Shown here: positions 27,202-35,136 of the stretch, one piece after another
Numbering within the stretch: the stretch's first letter is position 1
How the letters are laid out: the number at the start of each line of letters is the position of its first letter
Assembly (NCBI RefSeq): GCF_000308455.1
Contig: NZ_BAFP01000274.1
Span: 62,001 to 126,000, forward strand
DNA length: 64,000 nucleotides
Direction: 5' to 3'
From: Nocardia abscessus NBRC 100374
GTDB lineage: Bacteria; Actinomycetota; Actinomycetes; Mycobacteriales; Mycobacteriaceae
Translations under genes and position numbers: made by a program
Notes under the pieces: generated by a model
What the model was told of the DNA's origin: nothing
What the model saw: only the letters and a program-made list of their open reading frames with translations
The model's database searches: none

Positions 27202-29667
27202 TCACTCGTCGCGGTCGGTGCGGGAGGTGCTGAGGCGGGTGCGGGCGGCGGCGGCGATCTCACGGGCGCGCCCGGGGATCGGTGGGTCCAGGGGGCGGGT
27301 GGTGAGGGTGAAAGGGCGAGCGTTGCGGCCGTCGACCAACAGGCGCGCGGCGGCGTGGAAGGCGTCGAGGTGCGACAGGTCGTGCTCGGACAGCCACGGG
27401 TCGGTGTGGCGGGCCAGATCGCGGGCGTCGTCGGGCGACACGGCGAAGACGATCTTGTTTCGCGCGTTGGCCGAGATGCCGTCGCGCAGTTCGCGCGAGA
27501 GCTGGCCCAAGTTCTGATGCGCCAGTAGCAAGGAGAGCCGGAGTCCGCGGGCTTCGGCGAGCATGTCCTCGATCGGGGTGGACAGGTTCAAGAAGTTCTG
27601 CGCCTCGTCGAGCACGAGGGCGGCGTCAGGTCGGTCGGCGGCGGGCACCCGGGCTCTCGCGGTCACCGCCTGCCACGTCCGCGCTACCAGCAGTGACCCG
27701 ACCAGACGGGAGGTCTCCTCGCCGAGGGAGCCTTTCGGCAATCTGGCGAGGCAGATGCCGCCGTGGTCGAGGATGTCGCCGAAGTCCACGGTCGAGGGGC
27801 CACCGGCGATGGCCGCGCGCACGAACGGGCGCAGCAGGAACGCCCTCAGCTTGTTCAGCAGAGGGCCGGTGAGCTGGGCGCGGCCGGTGTCGGAGAGCTG
27901 TTCGTAGCTTTCCCAGAACCCGCGCAGGACGGGATCGGCGGTGGTGCGGGTGACCCGAGAACGGAACGCACCCTCGGTGAGCAGGCGGGGCAGGTCGGCC
28001 AGGGTCGCGGTCCCGGGCTGCGCGCACAAGGTGAGCAGGCTCGCGCGCATGATGTCGTCGGTGCGCGGCCCCCACCACTGATGAAAGATCCGGCGGAAAA
28101 CCGTGGTCAGGTTGTCGACCGCGAGATCCATTCCCGCGCCCCCGGTCCGGCCGATGTCCAGCGGATTCACACACGGCGGAGCACTGGATGCGTCGGCGTC
28201 GAAGAGCGTGACCCGCTCACCCATGCGAGACGGCAGCCTCGACAGAACATCGGTGACGAGGTCGCCCTTCGGGTCGATCACGATCACCCCGCGCCCCGCC
28301 TCGGCGTCATCGAGGATCGTGCGCGCCAACAGCGTGGATTTGCCGACACCGGTAGGTCCGAGGATGTGCAGGTGATGACGGGCGTCGCTGACTTTGACCG
28401 CGACCGGGCGGCGAGTGCCGGTGTCGGCCATCCCCAACGGCTTCGTGAACTCCCCACCGACGGGGATCTCCGGGGCCGGGGACAGCGCGCGAGCCCCGGC
28501 GCGCTGCAGGCCCGGTAGCCCATCGTCGGTGGGCAGATGCGCGATCGTGGCCAGCTCGGGCACCGACAACACATCCCCACGCCCGAGACGCCGCTCCCGG
28601 ATCAACCGCTCGAGGCGGAAAAGCCGACGGCGACGCCGGTAAAAGTTGTGATCGGTGCATGCCCCGAACGTTGTGGCGAGAGCGTCGGCTCGCCCGCGCG
28701 CCACCGCCCGCGCTTCGGCTGTCGAGTCGATCCTGGAGGGGTCGATGGAGACCGGGATCGAGGCGGCATAGCGGACGACCGTCTCCCAATGCGCCCCTCG
28801 CGCTTTGGCCGCTGCCCCTCGCGCGGCGGCGCTGTATTCGAGCGAGGTCTGCCGGTCGGTGGCCCGCGCGCTTCCCACCCCGGTGGCGGTGCGGGAGACG
28901 CGAGCGCTGCTCGAGCCGGGCGTGAGAAGGTCGAAGGCCTCCCGCAGCAGTCCCGCCACGACACCGGCTCGGCTGCTGGCGCTCGCCGCGGAGCGGGTGG
29001 CGCGGGCGACGCGGAGGCCGGTGACCGGACGGGCGAGAATCTGCACGCACACGGCATGGCCGGGGGCGAGGTCGTCGGCGGCGGTGATCAGGTTGCGCAC
29101 CAGATCACCGGAGTGATCGGTGCTCAGCGGGAGTCCCTCGTGGCGCCCGAGGCGTAGCTCGCCTCCGGCCACGACCCGCCGGATCCCTTTGACCGGGTTC
29201 GGCAGTGGGGGCCGGGCGGGTTCGGCAGTGTCGGTATGCGCGCCGGGCCACGCCGAGGCGACAGCCCGCTCAATCAACCCGGGTGGAATCGCGCCCGGCA
29301 CCCACAGCCGGATCGCCGCCCCTTCCTCAGGGGTGACGGTGTACTCGAACCCCAGATGAGGCTGCCCCAGCAGCGTCCTCGCCCACGCTGGACGCAGCTG
29401 GCCGATCAGGTGTGCCCAGAAGGTGAGTGCGCCTTTGGCGTCGACCGAGGGCGGGGTGAGCACGGTGATCTGGCGGGCACGCGCACTCAGCCGGCCTCGC
29501 CGCCACCGGACCGTGAGCCGTACCGCGGCGAGCACCGCGACACCGGCCGCGACCACGAACAGGGCATCGGCGGACACGAGGGCGTGTTCGAGTGTCTGGC
29601 GGAGGTCGGCCACGGCCCGGCCGGGCGCGAGAAGCGCCCGGCCCAGCCATCCCTGCTCGGGATTCAC
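27202..29667 (-). CDS. VirD4/TraG-type coupling protein
   Basis: 821 residues, GTG start overlapping the stop of an upstream reading frame. One or two N-terminal membrane segments (ADALFVVAAGVAVLAAVRLT) are followed by a ~300-residue external/stalk region. The ATPase domain (~430-800) has Walker A GPTGVGKS, the DPKGDLV strand, Walker B DAALVLDEAQNFLNL, and LLLAHQNLGQLSREL. The FAVSPDDARDLAR stretch also fits. Coupling proteins bring the relaxosome to the type IV channel. Start of the minus-strand transfer operon; a small mobile element sits just upstream. Confidence 0.92.
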   Translation of the reverse strand: MNPEQGWLGRALLAPGRAVADLRQTLEHALVSADALFVVAAGVAVLAAVRLTVRWRRGRLSARARQITVLTPPSVDAKGALTFWAHLIGQLRPAWARTLLGQPHLGFEYTVTPEEGAAIRLWVPGAIPPGLIERAVASAWPGAHTDTAEPARPPLPNPVKGIRRVVAGGELRLGRHEGLPLSTDHSGDLVRNLITAADDLAPGHAVCVQILARPVTGLRVARATRSAASASSRAGVVAGLLREAFDLLTPGSSSARVSRTATGVGSARATDRQTSLEYSAAARGAAAKARGAHWETVVRYAASIPVSIDPSRIDSTAEARAVARGRADALATTFGACTDHNFYRRRRRLFRLERLIRERRLGRGDVLSVPELATIAHLPTDDGLPGLQRAGARALSPAPEIPVGGEFTKPLGMADTGTRRPVAVKVSDARHHLHILGPTGVGKSTLLARTILDDAEAGRGVIVIDPKGDLVTDVLSRLPSRMGERVTLFDADASSAPPCVNPLDIGRTGGAGMDLAVDNLTTVFRRIFHQWWGPRTDDIMRASLLTLCAQPGTATLADLPRLLTEGAFRSRVTRTTADPVLRGFWESYEQLSDTGRAQLTGPLLNKLRAFLLRPFVRAAIAGGPSTVDFGDILDHGGICLARLPKGSLGEETSRLVGSLLVARTWQAVTARARVPAADRPDAALVLDEAQNFLNLSTPIEDMLAEARGLRLSLLLAHQNLGQLSRELRDGISANARNKIVFAVSPDDARDLARHTDPWLSEHDLSHLDAFHAAARLLVDGRNARPFTLTTRPLDPPIPGRAREIAAAARTRLSTSRTDRDE

Positions 29668-29790
29668 GCGGGCACCGATCCCGGGCCGGTGATCTCGACG
29701 GTCGGCAGAGTCGCCGTCCTGCCGAACGGGAAACGGCCCGCGCGGCGGCGTTCGGTTGCCTCCTCGGCTAGTACGACATCACGCGAGTTC
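29664..29790 (-). pseudogene. Orphan C-terminal tail, probably of the interrupted methyltransferase gene
   Basis: Reading on the minus strand from about 29790 down to TGA 29664-29666 gives about 40 codons of natural-looking sequence (RDVVLAEEATERRRAGRFPF, then GRTATLPTVEITGPGSVPA). Its stop overlaps the virD4 GTG, as expected for the original operon gene. The methyltransferase on the other side of the recombinase trio ends in an untypical tail. I infer that both were one gene split by the insertion. Confidence 0.45.
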
Positions 29791-29930
29791 GGCATCTCTG
29801 ATGCGTTCGCCATGGTCCTGGCCAGCGGGTTGGTGCAGTTCGGTTGGTATAGAGCAACTTTGAGGTTGCTTCGGGATTTCTGAAGAGGTTTCATTGAAGC
29901 CGATCTCGTTTCGCATAGTCCGAAGGCAAG

Positions 29931-31013
29931 GTGCGTGGGTTGGCTGTTTCGGTGGTCCGGGATCTGCGGTCGTATCGGCCGGCGGCGTCGCCGGAAGAAC
30001 TTGAGGCGTTCGAGACCGATGTGCTGGCAGGGTTGGTGCTGGCGCGTTCGGCGGCGGGGCTGTCGGACGGAACGATCCGCGGCGATGTGAGCAATCTGGT
30101 GCAGGTTCGGGAGTGGTTCGGGCGTCCACTGTGGGAGATGGAAGCCGCGGACGCGGACCGATACTTCGGTCGCGAGCTGCGCCGTTCGCCGGGCGGCACG
30201 AGATTGGCTCGCGCACAGGCCTTGTCGGTGTATTTCCAGTTCCTGGAGTTGCGTCACCAGGTCGAGTTGCATGCGATGACCGGACGGGTGGTGACGTGCC
30301 CGCTCGATGAGATGAACCGGCCGCGAGGGAGCAAGGACGCCCGGCTGCGGATCCCGCCGTCGGAAGCTGAGATCACCGCGTTGTTTTCCGGATGGGCGCA
30401 GGAGCTGACGACCTGCCGCAAGTTCGCGACGGCCGCACGGAATTACGCGGCGTCGAGGTTGATGGCTGATGTCGGTGTGCGGGTCAACGAGGCCCGCCAC
30501 CTCGATCTCGCCGATATCCGTTGGGATCTGGGAAGATTCGGCAAGCTGCACGTGCGCGTCGGGAAAGGTGCGCGTGGGTCGGGACCTCGGCAGCGGATGG
30601 TGCCGTTGATCAACGGGGCCGATCGGTCGCTGCGCTGGTATGTGGAGGACGTGTGGGCCCAGCTCGGTGACGATCCCGCGCGACATGGTGCGGCGTTGTT
30701 CCCGTCCGAGCGCGCCGGTCGCGGTGGCGGCCGAGGCCGGGTGGGGTACGACTCGTTGCGGGCGGGACTGGCCGAAGCGACCGCCACGCATCTGCCGTCG
30801 TGGGCGGGCAGGCTGACGCCCCACGTGCTGCGCCACTTCTGCGCATCGCAGCTGTATCTGAACGGAATGGATCTGCTGGCGATCCAGGAGATGTTCGGCC
30901 ATGCCTGGGTGGCCACCACCATGCGGTATGTCCACGTGCACCGCACTCGAATCGAGGACGCCTGGATCGCGGGCCATCAGCGCGCGGCGACACGGCTGGA
31001 AGGACTGATCTGA
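29931..31013 (+). CDS. Tyrosine recombinase (first recombinase of the trio)
   Basis: About 360 residues from GTG 29931 (a GTG at 29955 is possible). A SAM-like N-terminal core-binding domain (SDGTIRGDVSNLVQVREWF) is followed by a catalytic domain with the first Arg in LMADVGVRVNEARHLDLADI, a basic beta-hairpin (LHVRVGKGARG), the HxxR box LTPHVLRHFC, the last His of MFGHAWVATTMRY and the catalytic Tyr (MRYVHVH). All key residues are present, so it should be active. The stop is followed at once by the ATG of the XRE gene. Confidence 0.88.
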   Translation: MRGLAVSVVRDLRSYRPAASPEELEAFETDVLAGLVLARSAAGLSDGTIRGDVSNLVQVREWFGRPLWEMEAADADRYFGRELRRSPGGTRLARAQALSVYFQFLELRHQVELHAMTGRVVTCPLDEMNRPRGSKDARLRIPPSEAEITALFSGWAQELTTCRKFATAARNYAASRLMADVGVRVNEARHLDLADIRWDLGRFGKLHVRVGKGARGSGPRQRMVPLINGADRSLRWYVEDVWAQLGDDPARHGAALFPSERAGRGGGRGRVGYDSLRAGLAEATATHLPSWAGRLTPHVLRHFCASQLYLNGMDLLAIQEMFGHAWVATTMRYVHVHRTRIEDAWIAGHQRAATRLEGLI

Positions 31014-31337
31014 ATGCAATGGAACCTGCGCCTGGCCGCGGCCAACCGCGGCATCTGGCAAGCCTCCCAGCTGCAGCAGATGCTGGCAGAGCACGGCCTG
31101 GTGATCTCGGCGGGCAAGATGTCGCACCTGTGGTCGGGCCAGCCCGCCTCGATCAAGCTCGGCGACCTCGACGTCCTGTGCGCGGTGCTGCGATGCGAGG
31201 TGGGAGAACTGCTCATCGCGCAACCACTGCCGACGGCACGCCCTGCCGACGAAGCCGACACGGACACGGTGGCGGTCAACGCGCCACCGCCGGTGATCCC
31301 GCGCCGTCGGGACGGCCGCTCGCTGCCGCCCCGCTAA
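31014..31337 (+). CDS. Small XRE-type HTH protein of the trio
   Basis: 107 residues, ATG directly after the recombinase stop. An HTH at ~10-65 (LAAANRGIWQASQLQQMLAE, ISAGKMSHLWSG, IKLGDLDVLCAVLRCEVGEL) is of the Cro/C1 type; the tail is Pro/Arg-rich. It probably represses the element or guides the recombinases. It is followed after 3 bases by the third gene. Confidence 0.8.
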   Translation: MQWNLRLAAANRGIWQASQLQQMLAEHGLVISAGKMSHLWSGQPASIKLGDLDVLCAVLRCEVGELLIAQPLPTARPADEADTDTVAVNAPPPVIPRRRDGRSLPPR

Positions 31338-31340
31338 CCG

Positions 31341-32957
31341 ATGGTCGCCCGTGATCGGTCGACGGCCAGGGTGCCGCGCTCGGTGACCAGCTGTGCCGAA
31401 TGTCTGGCCTGGGGTCTCACCTACGCCCAAGGCGTGTGCGACGCCTGCTATCAGTTCGCCGCCCCCGCTCGTCGCCACCCGGTCGGCGACTGTGGCGCGT
31501 GCGGGCGGTCGGTGCCGTTGAAAAACGGGTTCTGCCGGTTGTGCTGGTGTCAGGCCCGCGAGGACCGCGCCGTGTCCGCGACCGACCCGCGGGCTAAAAC
31601 GGTGCTGGCACCGTATCTTCCGCTGGTTCGCTACCAGCAACTGTTTCTCGCCGACCTGTATCGCCCTCGTGCCCCGGCTCGTAGCGCACCACGTCGACAC
31701 GGCGTGAAAGGACGCCCACTTAAACCCGCGCCGGCGGCTGCGGGTCGGCCGAATCCGATCGGCGCGCAGATGGTGTTGCTCAACGATCTGCCGCGCACCT
31801 ACCGCTACGGCACGATCGACCTGAGATCGGGTGCAGCACCGCACAATCCGTGGTTGGCGTGGGCACTGCACCTGGCCGATGTGATGAGCGAGACCCACGG
31901 GTTCAGCCCGATGATCCGGCGCGCCTTGAACCGTAACCTGGTGATGCTGCTGGCCACCCACGCCGACACCGACACCGTCCGGTTCTCCGATTTCGATCGT
32001 GTCCTGCGTGATCGCGGCGTGAGCCGCCTGCACGTCATCGACGTTCTGTCGAGAATGGGCGTGCTCGTCGACGACCGGCCCGACACCTTCGAGCTCTGGC
32101 TCGACGCCAAACTCGCCGACCTCGCCCCCGCCATCGCCGACCTCACCCGACGCTGGGCACGCCAATTGCGCAAGGGCGGACCCCGCCGGAAACCACGCCA
32201 CCCCCAGACCGTCTACATCTACGTCTCCGCCACCCGGCCCGCGCTGGCGGCATGGTCGCAGCGTTACGACCACCTGCGTGAGGTCACCCGAGAGGATGTC
32301 CGCACCCATCTCGGGGCCCTGCGCGCCGACCAGCGAATGGTCGCGCTGGTCGCGTTGCGGTCGCTGTTCACCTGGGCCAGACGCGAATCGGTGATATTCG
32401 CCAATCCCTGCGCCCGTCTCAGTCTGCACAAACCGCCACCACCGATCTGGCAACCCATGTCCGACGACGACATCGCCGCCGCGCTCGAGACCGCCCGAAC
32501 CCCGCAAGCGAAGGTGTGTGTCGTACTCGCGGCCGTGCACGCTGCCCGGCCCGGCCAGATCCGCGCCCTGCAACTCCACGACATCGACCTGATCAACCGG
32601 CAGATCACCATCGCCAGGCACACCCGCCCACTCGACGACCTCACCCACCGCATCGTTTGCGAATGGCTCGACCATCGGCGCCGCCGCTGGCCCCACACCG
32701 CGAACCTCCACCTGCTCCTCAGCAAGGACACCGCCCTGCAGACCGGGCCGGTCAGCCCCACATTCCTTCGAACCCGCAACGGCCTGCCAGCGAACCTGGA
32801 GAAACTTCGAATCGACCGCCAGCTCGAGGAAGCCCTTGCCTGCGGCGGCGACCCACTGCACCTGACAGCAGTCTTCGGTCTCGACGAGACCACCGCCATC
32901 CGCTACGCCACCAACGCCCTCAAGCTCCTCCACGACATTCACGCCGCACCCTTGTGA
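31341..32957 (+). CDS. Degenerate tyrosine recombinase with N-terminal zinc ribbons
   Basis: 538 residues. The first ~80 residues carry two zinc-ribbon-like Cys sets (CAECLAWGLTYAQGVCDAC and CGACGRSVPLKNGFCRLCWC). The C-terminal ~350 residues follow the tyrosine-recombinase fold (MVALVALRSLFTWARRE core-binding helix; AAVHAARPGQIRALQLHDID around the first Arg; DETTAIRYATNALKLL at the end). The HxxR box is not recognisable, so it is likely inactive alone and acts as partner of the upstream recombinase, as TnpB/TnpC-type proteins do. It completes the three-gene unit. Confidence 0.7.
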   Translation: MVARDRSTARVPRSVTSCAECLAWGLTYAQGVCDACYQFAAPARRHPVGDCGACGRSVPLKNGFCRLCWCQAREDRAVSATDPRAKTVLAPYLPLVRYQQLFLADLYRPRAPARSAPRRHGVKGRPLKPAPAAAGRPNPIGAQMVLLNDLPRTYRYGTIDLRSGAAPHNPWLAWALHLADVMSETHGFSPMIRRALNRNLVMLLATHADTDTVRFSDFDRVLRDRGVSRLHVIDVLSRMGVLVDDRPDTFELWLDAKLADLAPAIADLTRRWARQLRKGGPRRKPRHPQTVYIYVSATRPALAAWSQRYDHLREVTREDVRTHLGALRADQRMVALVALRSLFTWARRESVIFANPCARLSLHKPPPPIWQPMSDDDIAAALETARTPQAKVCVVLAAVHAARPGQIRALQLHDIDLINRQITIARHTRPLDDLTHRIVCEWLDHRRRRWPHTANLHLLLSKDTALQTGPVSPTFLRTRNGLPANLEKLRIDRQLEEALACGGDPLHLTAVFGLDETTAIRYATNALKLLHDIHAAPL

Positions 32958-33970
32958 TCACCGCGAACCCAAGCATCCATCCCCGACGACGAACCAGGTA
33001 TACACTTGGGTTCCGCGTGAAATCGCTTGAGTTCCAAGGAACTTCCGCATTTTTCGGGCTTGCGGAGGATGATGACGTCCTCGTGGGCGATGAGGTGCAT
33101 CGGCAGCCCGGCCGCGCGCTGCTTGACGATGAAGTCGCGCTGGAAGAACGAGCTGCGGGCGATGAGCTGGCCCTCGGTGAGGCGGCCCAGCAGCGCCACG
33201 CACCGCTCCACCGGCTCCAGCCCGGCCAGCTCGCCGCAGGTGTAGAGGTGGGCGGGCAGCGGCACGAGTTCGGCGTGCTGCCGCCACGGCCGCGCGGTGA
33301 TCACCACATACCCGCCCGGAGCGAGGTATTCGGCGGCCCCGGCCAGGATCTTGGTGAACCCGCTCAACAGTCTGCCGAGCCCGACGTTGGCGAGATTGCC
33401 TCGGTCGAGGATCTGGCCGTAGCGGTGGTTCTTCTTCAGCACCGGCTCTTTGCGGTTGGCGCGCACGTGCCCGTGCAAGCTGTCGCCGTAGGGCGGGGAG
33501 GTGATGACCAGCTTCGCCTGGCCGCGCAGCTCTGCCGGGATCAGCTCGCCCAGCTTGCGGGCGTCGCCGTGGTAGACCTCTGCGGCGAGATCGATCCCGG
33601 CGTCGCGGGCGAGCTCGATGTTGGTGCGCGCCAGCTCCGCCCACCGGCCCTCGTACTCCACCCCGACCGCGCGGCGACCTAGATGCAGGGACTCGACCAG
33701 GGTGGTGCCGATACCGCACATCGGGTCCAGCACGAGGTCCCCAGGCTGGGTGTAGGTGTTCACGGCGTGGGCGACGATGGCGGGGAACATCTTCGCGGGA
33801 TGGGCGGTGCTGTCGGGGTGATAGCGCCCCCGGCGCTGCGCGGTGGGCGCGGTCTGGGCCGTGGCCCATACCGACACCGGTGCGACGGCCGGGCCGGTGT
33901 GTGCGGGGGTGCCGTAGTCCACGTCGGCGGTGGCGGTGGCGGTGGCGGTGGCGGTCGGTTCGAGAGTCAT
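32939..33970 (-). CDS. DNA methyltransferase, SPPY type, probably with altered 3' end
   Basis: 343 residues from ATG 33970. The SAM-binding motif I is DPMCGIGTTLVESLHLGRRA, and the catalytic motif IV is TSPPYGDS, typical of N4-cytosine or N6-adenine methyltransferases (beta-type order: target domain before). The N-terminus has an (Ala-Thr) repeat coded by GGTGGC hexamers at 33928-33957. The natural protein should end near DVIILRKP; the last ~35 residues run into sequence at the edge of the recombinase element and look non-native. It probably protects or marks element DNA. It is downstream of the 34020-34661 gene in the same operon. Confidence 0.85.
   Translation of the reverse strand: MTLEPTATATATATADVDYGTPAHTGPAVAPVSVWATAQTAPTAQRRGRYHPDSTAHPAKMFPAIVAHAVNTYTQPGDLVLDPMCGIGTTLVESLHLGRRAVGVEYEGRWAELARTNIELARDAGIDLAAEVYHGDARKLGELIPAELRGQAKLVITSPPYGDSLHGHVRANRKEPVLKKNHRYGQILDRGNLANVGLGRLLSGFTKILAGAAEYLAPGGYVVITARPWRQHAELVPLPAHLYTCGELAGLEPVERCVALLGRLTEGQLIARSSFFQRDFIVKQRAAGLPMHLIAHEDVIILRKPEKCGSSLELKRFHAEPKCIPGSSSGMDAWVRGDHKGAA
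32965..33013. repeat. Inverted repeat GAACCCAAG / CTTGGGTTC
   Basis: 9-bp perfect arms at 32965-32973 and 33005-33013, flanked by CGC on both outer sides, just after the last recombinase gene. Candidate terminator or recombinase-binding end of the element. Confidence 0.4.
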
Positions 33971-34019
33971 CGAGGCGTCCTTCGCGTGAGAGTTCCGGTG
34001 GGGCAGAGGGCGTGTGGGC

Positions 34020-34661
34020 TCAGCCATGGGCGGGCTGGAGGAAGACGAAGACGTCGGTGTGCGCGATGGCGTGGCGCGCGTTGCCCGAGGGAGCCGGGGC
34101 GGGAGTCGCGGTGACGATCTGCCCGGAGATGGGGGCGGCGATGATGTGCTGGAGGTAGAGCAGATCGGCGGCCTGCGCAGCAGCCACCACCGAACCGGCC
34201 GGCTCGAACAGGATCCCGGAGTCGCTGTGTCGGCAGCGGGAGAAAACGACCAGCAACCCGCCCATCGCGAGGACTTCGGTCGCGAGCGCGGTGATGTGCT
34301 CGGCGGCGGCGATCGGGTCGAGGTGATCGGCGAGCAGACTCGCGACGACCAGATCCACCGGCTCACCGCGCCAGGTTCGGTCGGTGGGGGCGTCGAGTCC
34401 GTGGCGGCCCAGATCACCGATCGTGGACAGTGCGGCGGCGGTGTCGGGCTCGATGATCCGCAACGCCCCTCGGGTGACGGGGGCGGGCCAACCGAGCAGC
34501 ATTACTCGCGAACCGGGCGCGGAGAATTCGGTGATCGTGTGAACCAGCGCCCGGTCGGGCCAGCGGTCGGTGGGATCGAGCGGTTCGGGTCCGAGCGCCC
34601 ACAAGGTCGAGGGAATCGCCACGGCGGCGGTGGAGCGTGGACGGCGGGAGCTGGCGGGCAT
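34020..34661 (-). CDS. Rossmann-like (methyltransferase-related) protein of unknown role
   Basis: 213 residues; ATG after CAGGAGGCCGCA. Strands and helices (SRVMLLGWPAP, VDLVVASLLADHLDPIAAAE, LAMGGLLVVFSRCRHSDSG, and TDVFVFLQPAH) resemble a class I methyltransferase fold, but no SAM-binding glycine motif or catalytic PPY is seen. It sits 49 bases upstream of the SPPY methyltransferase gene and may be a specificity or partner protein. Function not claimed. Confidence 0.55.
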   Translation of the reverse strand: MPASSRRPRSTAAVAIPSTLWALGPEPLDPTDRWPDRALVHTITEFSAPGSRVMLLGWPAPVTRGALRIIEPDTAAALSTIGDLGRHGLDAPTDRTWRGEPVDLVVASLLADHLDPIAAAEHITALATEVLAMGGLLVVFSRCRHSDSGILFEPAGSVVAAAQAADLLYLQHIIAAPISGQIVTATPAPAPSGNARHAIAHTDVFVFLQPAHG

Positions 34662-34873
34662 TGCGGCCTCCTGAGCGAGAGAGCGGTGTGTACTCGCTTA
34701 CTTCCGCCAAAAAGCCGAAATCGGGACACGACTACCCGATATTTTTCTGAGGATTTCCTGAGGTCGAAAATTGAGCCTCGGGAAGGCGATCCGTTCCCTG
34801 AAGGCTCGGAATTTTTTTGAAGAATTTTCGTGCCGGGTTGCCGACGGAGGAAGGTGCAGTATCCGGACTCTAT

Positions 34874-35032
34874 CTGAAACATATTCGGTTCATATCCTGA
34901 CTGTATCCGCAGCTTCACAAGTCCAGGTAGATGCTCGTATCCGCACGGATATCCGGCGTCCTGCTGGGGGCGTGGCGAACGGTAGCGAAATATTCGCCAA
35001 CCCACCCAAGATATGACTTGGATATGTTTCAG
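34874..35032. repeat. 11-bp inverted repeat pair CTGAAACATAT / ATATGTTTCAG
   Basis: CTGAAACATAT at 34874-34884 and its exact complement ATATGTTTCAG at 35022-35032, 137 bases apart. The second copy is followed by another ATATGTTTT. Such spaced repeats in an intergenic zone of a conjugative element fit an oriT or a looping operator. Confidence 0.45.
34938..34951. promoter_or_regulatory. Palindrome TATCCG-CA-CGGATA, candidate operator
   Basis: Perfect 6-bp arms with a 2-base centre; same design as 17422-17437 (TATCCG-NN-CGGATA). Lies about 190 bases before the start of the plus-strand transfer operon. Confidence 0.5.
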
Positions 35033-35136
35033 ATATGTTTTGGGGGTGGTTTGGATAGGGTTTGGGTGCGTTTCGGATATGGGCGCGAGGTGTCCTTGCG
35101 AGGTCGGAAGTTCTCGACCGAACAAGGAGATCTGTA

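Larger units (their letters stand above)
29800..33050. mobile_element. Small tyrosine-recombinase element inserted in the ICE
   Basis: A plus-strand block of three tightly packed genes (recombinase, XRE protein, zinc-ribbon recombinase-like protein) in the middle of a minus-strand operon. The arrangement resembles Tn554-like or recombinase-in-trio elements. Ends are approximate; an inverted repeat is present near the right end (32965-33013), but I could not see matching terminal repeats or a target duplication. Confidence 0.55.
34662..35136. other. AT-richer control region with ATATG repeats and inverted repeats
   Basis: No plausible gene. It separates the minus-strand methyltransferase unit from the plus-strand transfer operon. 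It contains short repeats of the type GATATG(T)TT at 35010-35040 and 35082-35090, an AT-run AATTTTTTTGAAGAATTTT near 34810, and two inverted repeats listed next. It could hold the transfer origin or main promoters. Confidence 0.5.

Noticed and set aside
29664..32942. A minus-strand open frame of about 1090 codons across the recombinase trio
   Set aside because: It is antisense to three well-supported genes. Only the last ~40 codons, beyond the trio, look like real protein and are listed as a remnant.
33928..33957. GGTGGC hexamer array as a CRISPR or VNTR locus
   Set aside because: It is coding sequence for an Ala-Thr repeat at the methyltransferase N-terminus; no spacers.
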